A stretch of 64,000 nucleotides of DNA, taken from NCBI RefSeq assembly GCF_006715285.1, contig NZ_VFMX01000001.1:3534001-3598000 (forward strand), given 5' to 3'. A program made the translations under genes and the position numbers. The notes under the pieces were generated by a model. It worked only from the letters and a program-made list of their open reading frames with translations, did no database searches and had not been told where the DNA came from. Below are positions 36,782 through 50,228 of the stretch, in pieces; position 1 is the stretch's first letter, and the number at the start of each line of letters is the position of its first letter. The DNA is from Arthrobacter sp. SLBN-83. GTDB lineage: Bacteria > Actinomycetota > Actinomycetes > Actinomycetales > Micrococcaceae.

Positions 36782-36817
36782 GCAGGAGGTTCCCCGGTCC
36801 GCCGGGGAACCTCCTGC
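36782..36817 (+). terminator. Perfect 16-bp hairpin after aspS
   Basis: GCAGGAGGTTCCCCGG (36782-36797) and CCGGGGAACCTCCTGC (36802-36817) pair perfectly around a 4-base loop. No T-run follows. The arms hold AGGAGGT and ACCTCCT, so a Shine-Dalgarno-like sequence is sequestered. Confidence 0.7.
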
Positions 36818-36838
36818 CGTTAAGGAAGGAGGAGCCCG

Positions 36839-37660
36839 ATGGATATCCCTAAGCCGGCACCCCTGGAGGTTGAATCCGCCATGCTCGAGTCCGCCATGGA
36901 CGCCGCGTGGCCGGCCTTGGAACGGCACACTGCCGGTGGCTGGGTCCTCCGGGCAGCCGCCGGCGTAACCCAGCGGGCCAACTCGATCTGGCCGAGGGGT
37001 GCCGCCCGCCACTCGGCTGAAGATCTTCCCGCGCTGCTCCGCCAGGCCCGGACCTGGTACCGCAACCGCCGGTTGCCGGTCATCTTCCAGCTGTTTGACG
37101 GCCCCGCTGCGACGGAACTGCACGGACTTCTTGACGCGGAAGGCTTTACCCGACAGTCCGGGACCCTGGTCATGACCCGCAGCGCCGCCACGCAGGAGCC
37201 CGCCTCTGCGGCCACGCGGGCCACCCCGGCTGTGGAACTCTCACCGGATCCATCGGAGGATTGGCTACAGGTCTGGTGGCAGGTGGACGGCCGCGGTGGA
37301 GAGGACGCCAGGGCCGTCGCCCGGAAGATCCTTGAAGGCTGCCCCTCCGTCTACGCCCTGGTGAGGGACCACGAGGGGCGGCCCGCCGCCGTCGGACGCC
37401 TTGCGGTTCCCGCAGGCAGCAACCAGGGCGGCCTTTACTGCATGGCTACCCTGCCGGAAGCGCGCCGTCGCGGTTTTGCCTCAGCGATCCTCGAGTCGCT
37501 GCTGCAGGCCGGCAACCATCGGGGCGTGACAGGCTTCTGGCTGCTGGTGACCGCAGCGAACCACGGCGCGCAGGAGTTGTACTCCAACGCCGGGTTCCAG
37601 GAAGCCGGCCGCTACCTCTACCGGCAGGAACGCCCCCGCCGGGCACCCACCGGCTGCTGA
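36839..37660 (+). CDS. GNAT-family N-acetyltransferase
   Basis: A 273-residue protein. The C-terminal half has the acetyl-CoA-binding GNAT core: LYCMATLPEARRRGFASAILESLLQ (motif A with RRRGFA) and FWLLVTAANHGAQELYSNAGFQEAGRYLYR (motif B). The N-terminal half is a degenerate GNAT-like or accessory domain (PALERHTAGGWVLRAAAGVTQRANS). The substrate is unknown. AAGGAAGGAGGAG precedes the ATG, a very strong ribosome site. It converges on the acVLRF1 gene with only four bases between stops. Confidence 0.88.
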   Translation: MDIPKPAPLEVESAMLESAMDAAWPALERHTAGGWVLRAAAGVTQRANSIWPRGAARHSAEDLPALLRQARTWYRNRRLPVIFQLFDGPAATELHGLLDAEGFTRQSGTLVMTRSAATQEPASAATRATPAVELSPDPSEDWLQVWWQVDGRGGEDARAVARKILEGCPSVYALVRDHEGRPAAVGRLAVPAGSNQGGLYCMATLPEARRRGFASAILESLLQAGNHRGVTGFWLLVTAANHGAQELYSNAGFQEAGRYLYRQERPRRAPTGC

Positions 37661-37664
37661 ACCG

Positions 37665-38348
37665 TCATGGCCAAGTCCGCGACCCGGCCGGATCCGTTAC
37701 CGTGATCCGCACCGAGCAGGCGTCGGCTGCGGCCTTCTTCAACACGGCTGCCCGGGGTTCGTGCACGTCGAGGTATGCCAGGCGGGGGAGCAGCGCATAG
37801 TTCCGGAGGGCCGGTTCTTCGAGGACCAAGTCAGCCAGCGTCCTGTCGCCGCCCGGGACCAGGTATTCGAAGGCCTGGCCCGCGAACACCATTCCTGCCT
37901 GCTCGGCCACGGCAGCGACCAGGACATCCGCCTGGTTGGAACGCCGGCGGGCGAAGCGCTGCTGGGACTGGCCGCCCGCGGCGGTGCGCGACTGGACGTA
38001 CCGGGTCCCCGCCTTGGCGGCGAGCAGCAGGCCCTCACGTGCCACACCGACGCCGTAACCGCCCCGCCGGACCAGCAACAGTCCCAGCGTGCGGGGCTGG
38101 GAGGCAAGGGCAGCCAGCCGCTCCAAGGGGCCGTCGCCGCGTCCGGGCCGTCCGTCTGCCGGCCACGGCGCCTGCAGGAGGGCTTCGGCGCCGTCGGCCG
38201 CCACAAGGCGGAGGCCGTCGTCGTCATCCTGCAGCCGGTACCCGCGGTGCGAGGCCCCGAACCGTTCAACCCAGCCCGCCAGCCGGGCGCCTGACACGAA
38301 GGCGGTCCGGACGGAGGGTGGACCGCCGGCAGAAGCAGGGGCAGGCAT
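37665..38348 (-). CDS. acVLRF1-family release-factor-like peptidyl-tRNA hydrolase
   Basis: A 227-residue protein of the actinobacterial VLRF1 group, related to the Vms1/ANKZF1 release-factor domain of eukaryotic ribosome quality control. The diagnostic loop TAAGGQSQQRFARRR carries the GGQ-like Gly-Gln expected to reach the peptidyl-tRNA bond, preceded by GGYGVGVAREGLLLAAKAGTR. Family members are predicted to free nascent chains from stalled large subunits; the bacterial role is not worked out. AAAGGA lies six bases before the ATG. It is transcribed divergently from rarA. Confidence 0.8.
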   Translation of the reverse strand: MPAPASAGGPPSVRTAFVSGARLAGWVERFGASHRGYRLQDDDDGLRLVAADGAEALLQAPWPADGRPGRGDGPLERLAALASQPRTLGLLLVRRGGYGVGVAREGLLLAAKAGTRYVQSRTAAGGQSQQRFARRRSNQADVLVAAVAEQAGMVFAGQAFEYLVPGGDRTLADLVLEEPALRNYALLPRLAYLDVHEPRAAVLKKAAADACSVRITVTDPAGSRTWP

Positions 38349-38401
38349 GGGGAATCCTTTGGGCGGAGAAAGCGGGGGTTGACTCGAAGTAGCCTATCTA
38401 T

Positions 38402-39886
38402 GTGGATGATCTCTTCGGCAACGGGCCGGATAATGACGACGAGGACGGTCCCGTCGCCGGGGCAGGCGCCGGTTCCCGGGGCAACAGCGCACGGGGCCAG
38501 GGTTCGCCCCGGAGCCCCCTTGCCGTACGTATGCGGCCGCGCACCCTTGACGAGGTCGTGGGCCAGCAGCACCTGCTCGGCCAGGGTTCACCGCTGCGCC
38601 AGCTGGCAGCCGGGGCAGGCGCTGACGCAGCCGGCCCTGCCGGGCCCAGTTCGCTTATTTTGTGGGGTCCGCCTGGCACCGGCAAGACCACGCTGGCGCA
38701 CGTCATCGCCCGCGGTCCCGGCCGCAAGTTCGTGGAACTGTCCGCCATCACAGCAGGCGTCAAGGATGTCCGCCGGGTGATGGACGACGCCCTGACCGCC
38801 CGGGATCTGTACAAAACCACGACGGTGCTGTTCCTGGACGAGATCCACCGTTTCAACAAAGCCCAGCAGGACGCCCTGTTGCCCGGGGTCGAAAACCGCT
38901 GGGTGGTCCTGGTGGCCGCCACCACGGAAAACCCTTCCTTCTCCGTGGTCTCGCCGCTGCTCTCCCGCTCGTTGCTCCTGACGCTCAAACCCCTGACCGA
39001 CGCTGACATTGAAGGCCTGCTGGTGCGGGCCGTGGAGGATCCGCGGGGGCTGGGCGGCAAGGTCCGGCTCAGCGACGAAGCGCTGGAGCACCTGGTCCGG
39101 CTCTCGGGCGGAGATGCCCGCAGGGCCCTTACGGCTTTGGAGGCCGCGGCGGGCGTCGCTTTCGGTGACGCGGACGACGTCGGGCGTTCCGTGGGGGAGG
39201 AAGGCGCACCGGGTGAGCCGGTCACCGAAGCCCCGGTCACCGGGGAACCGGTCGTTGTGGAGCTGCGGCACACCGAGCGCGCCCTGGACGCAGCTGCCGT
39301 CCGTTACGACCGCGCCGGCGACCAGCACTACGACGTGGCCAGCGCCTTCATCAAGTCCATCAGGGGCTCGGACGTCGATGCTGCCCTGCATTACCTGGCC
39401 CGGATGCTCGAGGCGGGGGAGGACCCCCGGTTCGTTGCCCGCCGCATCGTCATCTCGGCGGCGGAGGACGTGGGCATGGCCGACCCCACTGCGTTGCAGA
39501 CCGCCGTGGCGGCGGCCCAGGCGGTTCAGTTGATCGGCATGCCGGAAGGCCGGATCATCCTGGCCGAAGCCGTGGTCCACCTGGCCACCGCGCCAAAGTC
39601 GAACGCAGCCTACATGGGCATCAACAAAGCGATCGCCGATGTCAGGGCAGGCCTCGGCGTCGGCATTCCCGCCCACCTGCGCGACGCGCACTATCCGGGC
39701 TCCAAGCAGCTGGGCCATGGCGTGGGCTACAAGTACGCCCACGACGCCCCGCACGGCGTGGCAACCCAGCAGTACCCGCCGGATGACCTGGTAGGCCGCG
39801 ACTACTACCAACCCACGGGCAACGGTGCTGAACGGGACATCGCCCAACGGCTGGAGCGCCTGCGGAAGATTGTCCGGGGCAAGTAA
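38402..39886 (+). CDS. rarA: Replication-associated recombination protein A (RarA/MgsA)
   Basis: A 494-residue AAA+ ATPase of the clamp-loader clade. Walker A is [12 protein letters not shown], Walker B is [10 protein letters not shown], sensor 1 is [11 protein letters not shown], and the conserved C-terminal oligomerisation domain ends [18 protein letters not shown]. It acts at stalled replication forks. An insert of about 50 residues between the lid and C-terminal domains ([16 protein letters not shown]) is Pro/Val-rich. There is no Shine-Dalgarno; TAGCCT at 38390-38395 lies 6 bases before the GTG, so a leaderless message is likely. Confidence 0.93.
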   Translation: MDDLFGNGPDNDDEDGPVAGAGAGSRGNSARGQGSPRSPLAVRMRPRTLDEVVGQQHLLGQGSPLRQLAAGAGADAAGPAGPSSLILWGPPGTGKTTLAHVIARGPGRKFVELSAITAGVKDVRRVMDDALTARDLYKTTTVLFLDEIHRFNKAQQDALLPGVENRWVVLVAATTENPSFSVVSPLLSRSLLLTLKPLTDADIEGLLVRAVEDPRGLGGKVRLSDEALEHLVRLSGGDARRALTALEAAAGVAFGDADDVGRSVGEEGAPGEPVTEAPVTGEPVVVELRHTERALDAAAVRYDRAGDQHYDVASAFIKSIRGSDVDAALHYLARMLEAGEDPRFVARRIVISAAEDVGMADPTALQTAVAAAQAVQLIGMPEGRIILAEAVVHLATAPKSNAAYMGINKAIADVRAGLGVGIPAHLRDAHYPGSKQLGHGVGYKYAHDAPHGVATQQYPPDDLVGRDYYQPTGNGAERDIAQRLERLRKIVRGK

Positions 39887-39900
39887 TGGCATGGTAAGCT
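39870..39900 (+). promoter_or_regulatory. Probable rpsD promoter
   Basis: TTGTCC (39870-39875) and TAAGCT (39895-39900) are separated by 19 bases, and the -10 has an extended TGg. Transcription would start near 39906, giving an rpsD leader of about 150 bases, long enough for S4 autoregulation. Confidence 0.45.
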
Positions 39901-40055
39901 GAATCTTTGTCTGGCAAGGCGCGGACGCAAAATCTCCCCAATTTACGTTGGACAGGTTATGCCCTGCGCCCAGTAGCAAAAGGCAGCGGTTGGCCGATGC
40001 TCTCCATCGTGGAGGCCAGTAACACTGACACACCGCAGATATTGGAAGGACACAA

Positions 40056-40682
40056 GTGGCTAACAACACTCGTGCTCGCCGTCAGGCCCGCCTCTCGCGG
40101 TCCCTCGGCATCGCTCTGACCCCCAAGGCCGCCAAGTACATGGAGCGCCGCCCGTACGGCCCCGGTGAGCATGGCCGTGCCCGCAAGAAGCAGGACTCCG
40201 ACTACGCCGTTCGCCTGCGCGAAAAGCAGCGTCTGCGCGCCCAGTACGGCATCCGCGAAGCACAGATGACCCGTGCCTTCGAAGAGGCCCGCCGCACCAA
40301 GGGCCTGACCGGTGAAAACCTCATCGAACTGCTCGAAATGCGCCTTGACGCCCTGGTCCTGCGTGCCGGCTTCGCCCGCACCATCGCCCAGGCCCGCCAG
40401 CTGGTTGTGCACCGCCACATCATGGTTGACGGCGTCCGCGTTGACCGCCCGTCGTTCCGGGTCGGCGAGGGCCAGCTGGTCCACGTCCACAGCCGCAGCG
40501 AAACCATGGTTCCGCTCCAGGTTGCCGCAGCCGGCGCCCACCGCGACGTCCTGCCTGCCGTTCCGGCCTACCTGGACGTCAAGCTGGAGGCCCTGCAGGC
40601 ACGCCTGGTGCGCCGCCCCAAGCGCTCCGAGATTCCGGTGACCTGCGAAGAGCAGCTCGTCGTCGAATTCTACGCACGCTAA
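40056..40682 (+). CDS. rpsD: 30S ribosomal protein S4
   Basis: A 208-residue S4: N-terminal ANNTRARRQARLSRSLG, ERRPYGPGEHGRARKK, and the S4 RNA-binding domain (MRLDALVLRAGFARTIAQARQLVVHRHI). It is a primary 16S rRNA-binding protein that nucleates 30S assembly. The N-terminal region has no CxxC zinc ligands, so it is the zinc-free form. GTG start after GGAAGGA. It is a standalone gene, not in the alpha operon, with its own promoter and a strong terminator. Confidence 0.97.
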   Translation: MANNTRARRQARLSRSLGIALTPKAAKYMERRPYGPGEHGRARKKQDSDYAVRLREKQRLRAQYGIREAQMTRAFEEARRTKGLTGENLIELLEMRLDALVLRAGFARTIAQARQLVVHRHIMVDGVRVDRPSFRVGEGQLVHVHSRSETMVPLQVAAAGAHRDVLPAVPAYLDVKLEALQARLVRRPKRSEIPVTCEEQLVVEFYAR

Positions 40683-40699
40683 ATCCCAGCAGCGTATCC

Positions 40700-40733
40700 A
40701 AAGAAGCCCGTGGCAAGCGCCGCGGGCTTCTTT
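40700..40733 (+). terminator. Intrinsic terminator of rpsD
   Basis: AAAGAAGCCCG (40700-40710) and CGGGCTTCTTT (40723-40733) are perfect complements with a GC-rich 12-base middle. Classic terminator with T-run. Confidence 0.92.
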
Positions 40734-40827
40734 GTATGTAAGGTACTTGGGGGACATCTGCGCAACGGGCCTTCCGTGCATGCCGCGGATGGGGCCCCAC
40801 CACGGAATTTCGAGGAGATGAACGTCT

Positions 40828-41202
40828 ATGTCTGGTGGCGATATTGCCGGCCTGATCGCTGCCGGGGTGTTCGCGCTCCTGGTCCTGTTGCTTGCGGTCC
40901 CCATCCTGAAGCTGGGGAAGGTCTTTGACGAGATGCGGACCACCATCCGGTCCCTCAGCGACGGCGCCACGCCCCTGATGGATGAGGTCACCGCCACCGT
41001 GTCCACCACCAACCAGCAGTTGAAGAAGGTGGACGGCATCTCGTCCAACGTTTCGGACGCGTCCGCCAACATCTCCGCCCTGTCCTCGCTGGTTGCCGCC
41101 ACCGTGGGTTCCCCGTTGATCAAGGTTGCGGCATTCAGCTACGGCGTGCGCAGTGCCTTCGCCAATCGCCGGAAGCCCGCTGCAGGCCGCCGCAGCCGCT
41201 AG
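40828..41202 (+). CDS. DUF948 membrane protein
   Basis: A 124-residue protein: an N-terminal membrane helix (IAGLIAAGVFALLVLLLAVPILKL), then a helical coiled-coil-like region with heptad-type spacing (TTIRSLSDGATPLMDEVTATVSTTNQQLKKVDGI) and a basic C-terminus. It fits DUF948, a methyl-accepting-like coiled-coil family of unknown function. GGAG lies upstream of the ATG. It is followed within 16 bases by a second small membrane protein and then alaS, an order common in actinobacteria. Confidence 0.85.
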   Translation: MSGGDIAGLIAAGVFALLVLLLAVPILKLGKVFDEMRTTIRSLSDGATPLMDEVTATVSTTNQQLKKVDGISSNVSDASANISALSSLVAATVGSPLIKVAAFSYGVRSAFANRRKPAAGRRSR

Positions 41203-41218
41203 ATTCGAAAAGAAGACC

Positions 41219-41449
41219 ATGAAAAGAATTGTGTGGATGGGAATCGGCGTGGCCATTGGTGTCATCGCCTTCCGCAAAGTCAGCCAGGCGCAGTCCAGCC
41301 TCGGCCCGGAAGGCATGAACCGGGCAGTGGGCCGGCTGGCCGACAGCGTCTATGACTTCGCCGACGCCGTACGGGCAGGGATGCGCGAACGTGAAACCGA
41401 CCTGAGGACCGCCCTTGGCATCGAGTCCGCAGAAGTGGTCCGCCGCTAG
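41219..41449 (+). CDS. DUF6167-like small membrane protein
   Basis: A 76-residue protein with one N-terminal hydrophobic helix (RIVWMGIGVAIGVIAFR) followed by an amphipathic segment (GMNRAVGRLADSVYDFADAVRAGMRERE). The ATG at 41219 is chosen; the upstream in-frame extension lies inside the DUF948 gene. Function unknown. It sits between the DUF948 gene and alaS, as in many actinobacteria, and is probably cotranscribed. Confidence 0.75.
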   Translation: MKRIVWMGIGVAIGVIAFRKVSQAQSSLGPEGMNRAVGRLADSVYDFADAVRAGMRERETDLRTALGIESAEVVRR

Positions 41450-41574
41450 CCCGGACGGGCATTGCTCCGGCAGCCAGACAACAACCGGCAGGAACCCGAT
41501 CCGGGAACCGGCCACTTGAACGAAATATCCGTGCCGCCCGCCGGCGCGGACCAAGAAGGGTAAGAAAACAGCTC

Positions 41575-44253
<2,679 letters not shown>

Positions 44254-44260
44254 CTCCACG

Positions 44261-44860
44261 ATGACCAATCCTGTTGCTGCCGGCGGCTACCCCCAGGGCG
44301 TCAAACTGGGGGTGGACGTCGGCACCGTCCGGGTAGGGGTCGCCATTTGCGACCGTGATTCGATCCTTGCCACGCCCTACAAGACCCTCGACCGGAACGC
44401 GAAGAAGAACTCGGACGTCCGCGTCATCGCGAAACTGGCGGAGGAACTGGGGGCTGTGCAGGTTATCGTTGGCCTGCCCAGGACCATGAAGGGCGAGGAA
44501 CACGCCTCAGCCAGGATGGCCACGGACTACGCGTTGCTGCTGGCTGCCGAGTTTTCCAGCCGCGGCCTGGCGGTCCCGGTCAACCTGGTTGACGAGCGCC
44601 TCAGCAGTGTCACGGCCCACCGGAACCTGCACGAAGCTGGCATGAGCAGCAGGGACCACCGTAAAGTAGTTGATCAGGTCGCGGCGGCGGGTATTCTTCA
44701 GCACGCCATCGACATGCAGAAAGCCAGGGGAGCGGATGTCGGCTCACGCGTGACAGCGCCATCCCCGTCCGTGGACCTGGGGGCCGGTGGGGTGGACGAA
44801 CCAGTCCGCGCCGCCCCCGCAGACACGGCCCGATTTTCAGATAATGGAAGGCAACAGTGA
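44261..44860 (+). CDS. ruvX: RuvX/YqgF-type pre-16S rRNA nuclease or Holliday resolvase
   Basis: A 199-residue RNase H-fold protein: GVDVGTVRVGVAICD (first catalytic Asp), VIVGLPRTMKGEE and VNLVDERLSSVTA (catalytic Glu region), and a final Asp in HRKVVDQVAA. Family members process the 5' end of 16S rRNA (E. coli YqgF) or cut junctions. The last 50 residues are a low-complexity extension beyond the usual family length. The ATG at 44261 is seven bases after alaS. Its TGA overlaps the mltG GTG. Confidence 0.9.
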   Translation: MTNPVAAGGYPQGVKLGVDVGTVRVGVAICDRDSILATPYKTLDRNAKKNSDVRVIAKLAEELGAVQVIVGLPRTMKGEEHASARMATDYALLLAAEFSSRGLAVPVNLVDERLSSVTAHRNLHEAGMSSRDHRKVVDQVAAAGILQHAIDMQKARGADVGSRVTAPSPSVDLGAGGVDEPVRAAPADTARFSDNGRQQ

Positions 44861-46491
44861 GCCCTGCCAACATTGATGACACCTCCGGCCCGCTGGGCAC
44901 TGGGGTCCAGCGGCCGCTGACCCGCAAGGAACTGCGCGCCCGGGAAAAGACCCTCAACACCGGGGGCCACAACGCCGTGCCCGAACAGGCCTACGAAACC
45001 GGCGACGTTCCGCCGCCACCGGCCGCACCACCTGCCGCAGCTTCTCCGGAAGCCGCTTCCACCTTCGCTCCGCTTCCCGGCGCCGGTGACCTTCCGGCGG
45101 CACCGCAAACGCCCCCGTCCATCCAGGACGAACAAACCGCGCATGCTTCCCACGGAGAAGACCACCACGAAGCGCCGGTGGCTGACCAGCAGCACGACGC
45201 CGGCCAGCACCACGGGAACGCCCCTCACCACCACGCCGATGAGTACCGGGACGCCCACCCCGACGACGTCCCGCAATATTCGGACGACGTCCACTATGAG
45301 CACCAAGAGGCCCACATCCACGATGAAACGGACGTCCACGACTACCACCATGAGTCCCATCCTGAACCAGGCCATCCGGACCCGGTCGCAGGGATCCTTC
45401 CGGCCGCGTCCACCGAGGTAGTGAAACGTCCCTCAAAGAAGGTCCGCCGCCGTCGGAGGCTGCTGGCCCTTTTCCTGACGCTCGTTGTCTTCGTGGCGGC
45501 GGTGGCCGTAGGCGCCCAGTTCCTCAAGCCCCTCCTGGGCAGCGGCAAGCCCGCGGACTTCCCCGGCCCCGGTACGGGTGAGGTCCGTGTGACCGTCGCC
45601 AGCGGCGAGGGCACCAGGTCCGTTGCATCGGAGCTGGAGAACCAGCGCGTCGTGGCCAACGCGGATACCTTCATGCAGGCGTTCCATGCCTCGGGCGCAA
45701 CTCTTTCCCCGGGCGACTACGTCTTCAAGACCGAGATGAAGAACGCGGATGCTGTCAACGTCCTTGCCGGCAAAGACAAGTCCAAGGTTATTTACTTCGC
45801 CCTGAGCGCCGGCCTTCGCATCAATGAATCCCTCCAGGCGATCTCCGAGGGGTCCGGCGTCTCCATCCAGCAGCTGCAGGCGCTCAGCAACCAGCCCGCC
45901 CAGTTTGGCCTGCCCGCCAACGCGAAGAATCTGGAAGGCTACCTGCAGCCGGGCGAGTACCGCTTCCCGCTGGGTACTCAGGCCAAGGACATCCTGCAGG
46001 CGCTGGTGAAGGCCACCACCGACGAGCTCGTCTCGCAGGGCATTACGGACCCCGCCAAGCAGTACCAGGCCGTCATCGTGGCGAGCATTGTCCAGGCCGA
46101 GGGCGGCCAGGCCGACTACGGCGACGTTGCCGGCGCCATCTACAACAGGCTGAAGCCGAACGACCAGACCGGCGGCTTCCTGCAGGTTGACTCCGCCGTC
46201 ACGTACGGGCTGGGCACCCGCAGCTTCAACTTCACCGATGAGCAGCGCAAGGACAAGTCCAACCCGTACAACACCTACGCGAACCCCGGGCTGCCCCCAG
46301 GCCCCATCGGATCTCCCGGCAAGACCGCCATCGACGCGGCAGCCAAGCCAAAGACCAACGATTACCTGTACTGGGTGACCGTCAACCTGGACACCAAGGA
46401 AACCAAGTTCGCCAAGACCCTTGCTGAACACAACGCCTACGTGGAGCAGTACAACGCCTGGTGCCAGGCAAACGCGGGCCGCTGCACATGA
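44857..46491 (+). CDS. mltG: Endolytic murein transglycosylase MltG
   Basis: A 544-residue protein in three parts. The cytoplasmic N-terminus (about 195 residues) is Pro/Ala-rich and then strikingly His/Asp/Glu-rich (HHHADEYRDAHPDD, HYEHQEAHIHDETDVHDYHH). One membrane helix follows (LLALFLTLVVFVAAVAV). The extracytoplasmic YceG domain carries the catalytic Glu in VQAEGGQADYG and the YNTYANPGLPPGPIGSPG signature. MltG cuts nascent glycan strands and sets their length. The GTG start overlaps the ruvX stop; the TGA overlaps the aroE ATG. Confidence 0.93.
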   Translation: MSPANIDDTSGPLGTGVQRPLTRKELRAREKTLNTGGHNAVPEQAYETGDVPPPPAAPPAAASPEAASTFAPLPGAGDLPAAPQTPPSIQDEQTAHASHGEDHHEAPVADQQHDAGQHHGNAPHHHADEYRDAHPDDVPQYSDDVHYEHQEAHIHDETDVHDYHHESHPEPGHPDPVAGILPAASTEVVKRPSKKVRRRRRLLALFLTLVVFVAAVAVGAQFLKPLLGSGKPADFPGPGTGEVRVTVASGEGTRSVASELENQRVVANADTFMQAFHASGATLSPGDYVFKTEMKNADAVNVLAGKDKSKVIYFALSAGLRINESLQAISEGSGVSIQQLQALSNQPAQFGLPANAKNLEGYLQPGEYRFPLGTQAKDILQALVKATTDELVSQGITDPAKQYQAVIVASIVQAEGGQADYGDVAGAIYNRLKPNDQTGGFLQVDSAVTYGLGTRSFNFTDEQRKDKSNPYNTYANPGLPPGPIGSPGKTAIDAAAKPKTNDYLYWVTVNLDTKETKFAKTLAEHNAYVEQYNAWCQANAGRCT

Positions 46492-47348
46492 GCCTGCGGG
46501 CTGCCGTCCTGGGCCACCCGATCAGCCACTCAAAATCCCCGGCCCTGCACCTCGCGGCCTACGGGCAACTGGGTGCGGGCATCAGCTATACGGCCATCGA
46601 TGTCACCGAGGAGCTGCTGCCGTCGTTCATGCGCCAGATCCGGCACCAGCCGGGCTGGCGCGGGCTGTCCGTGACCATGCCGCTTAAGACGGCGATGCTG
46701 GACGAGGTGGACGAGGTACGGGGAGTGGCCCGCACCCTGGGCGTCGTGAATACCGTGACGTTCGAGGACACCGCCGATGGGGTTAAAACGGTGGGCTCCA
46801 ACACGGACGTGACCGGCATCGTCAACGCGCTCTGCCATGCCGGCTCTGCGGCCGCGCCCTCAGCCGTCATCCTGGGCGGCGGCGGGACGGCGGCCTCTGC
46901 CGTCGCTGCGCTGAAGGAACTCGGCACCGAAACGGTCCAGGTCTTTGTCCGGGATGCGTCCCGCACTGCAGACGTCCGTGCGGCTGCCGAAAGCCTGGGG
47001 ATGGCCCTGCAGGTCCGCTCCCTTGCCGCGGCCGCCCGCCCTACGGCGGAAGCCGACGTCGTAATCTCCACTCTGCCGCCGCGCGCGGCAGACGGACTCG
47101 CCGCGGAAATCGCCGCGCTCAAGACCGCGACCCCGGGTGTGCTGCTGGACGTGGCTTACGACCCCTGGCCCAGCCTCATTGCCTCCGTATGGCAAGCCGG
47201 CGGGGGCCGCGTGGTGCCCGGGCTGGAGATGCTGCTGTACCAGGCCGTGGAGCAGGTGCGGCTTTTCACCCGCCGCGGTGAAGACGTTAATGCAGCTGTC
47301 ATAGATGTGATGTGTGACGCAGTCGGCCTTGCCCGGCGGGCGTTCTGA
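46488..47348 (+). CDS. aroE: Shikimate dehydrogenase
   Basis: A 286-residue enzyme: substrate-binding [13 protein letters not shown], catalytic Lys in VTMPLKT, NTD in GSNTDVTG, the nucleotide-binding [12 protein letters not shown] and a terminal [12 protein letters not shown]. It reduces 3-dehydroshikimate to shikimate with NADPH. The ATG overlaps the mltG stop (ATGA); the longer frame from 46461 lies inside mltG. Paralogous quinate dehydrogenases share the motifs, but the aro cluster supports AroE. Confidence 0.93.
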   Translation: MSLRAAVLGHPISHSKSPALHLAAYGQLGAGISYTAIDVTEELLPSFMRQIRHQPGWRGLSVTMPLKTAMLDEVDEVRGVARTLGVVNTVTFEDTADGVKTVGSNTDVTGIVNALCHAGSAAAPSAVILGGGGTAASAVAALKELGTETVQVFVRDASRTADVRAAAESLGMALQVRSLAAAARPTAEADVVISTLPPRAADGLAAEIAALKTATPGVLLDVAYDPWPSLIASVWQAGGGRVVPGLEMLLYQAVEQVRLFTRRGEDVNAAVIDVMCDAVGLARRAF

Positions 47349-47374
47349 CCGCCCTACGTGGCAGGATGGAAATT

Positions 47375-48570
47375 ATGCGTTGGTTGACTGCCGGTGAATC
47401 CCATGGTCCGGCTCTGATGGGAATTATTGAGGGCGTCCCCGCCGGTGTGGAAATCACCAGCGGCCACATCGCAGACTCCCTGGCCCGCCGCCGCCTCGGC
47501 TACGGACGCGGCGCGCGGATGAAGTTCGAGCAGGACGTCGTGACCATCCTCGGTGGTGTGCGGCACGGCCTGACCCAGGGCGGTCCCGTCGCCATCCAGG
47601 TGGCGAACACCGAATGGCCCAAATGGGAGCAGATCATGTCCGCTGATCCCGTGGACCCGGAACTGCTCGCCGACCAGGCCCGCAACGCGCCTCTGACCCG
47701 CCCGCGCCCGGGCCATGCGGACTTCACCGGCATGCAGAAATACGGCTTCGACGAGGCCCGCCCCGTGCTGGAACGCGCCAGCGCCCGGGAAACCGCCACC
47801 CGCGTGGCGCTGGGGACCGTAGCCGCACAGTTCCTCAAGCACCTCGGCATCGAGCTGGTCAGCCACACGGTGTCCATCGCCAGCGTGACGGTGCCGGAAG
47901 GCCGTCCGCTGCCCGTGCCCAGTGATGTCATCGCCCTGGACACGGATCCCCTGCGCTGCTTCGACCGTGAAACCTCTGACGCGATGGTGGCCGAGGTGGA
48001 CGCCGCCCACAAGGAAGGCGAAACCCTGGGCGGCGTGGTGGAAGTCCTGGCCTACGGACTCCCGCCGGGACTGGGCAGCTACGTCCACTGGGACCGCCGC
48101 CTGGACGCCAGGCTGGCAGCTGCCCTCATGGGGATCCAGGCCATCAAGGGCGTGGAGGTTGGCGACGGTTTCCTGACCGCAGCACGCCGCGGCTCCGCTG
48201 CCCATGACGAAATCCTCCGCGACGGCGAAGGCCGGATTGTCCGGGCCAGCAACCGCGCCGGCGGCATCGAAGGCGGCATGAGCATTGGCGACGTTCTCCG
48301 GGTCCGGGCAGCCATGAAGCCCATCGCCACGGTGCCCCGCGCCCTGCGGACCATCGACGTGAGCACCGGCGAGCCGGCCAAGGCGCACCACCAGCGCTCG
48401 GACGTGTGCGCAGTCCCGGCCGCCGGAGTGGTGGCCGAGGCCATGGTGGCCCTGGTCCTCGCCGAAGCGGTCATCGAGAAGTTCGGCGGTGACTCGGTGG
48501 CAGAGACCGCACGCAACATCAAGGGCTACCTGGACAGCATCCCGGCATCCCTGGACTCGATCGGCCAGTA

Positions 48571-48571
<1 letters not shown>
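47375..48571 (+). CDS. aroC: Chorismate synthase
   Basis: A 398-residue FMN-dependent enzyme with the family signatures [30 protein letters not shown] and [26 protein letters not shown], and the C-terminal [18 protein letters not shown]. It converts EPSP to chorismate. The ATG at 47375 ([11 protein letters not shown]) fits family starts; an ATG three codons upstream is possible. It ends with TAGTG shared with the aroK start. Confidence 0.96.
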
Positions 48572-50227
<1,656 letters not shown>

Positions 50228-50228
<1 letters not shown>

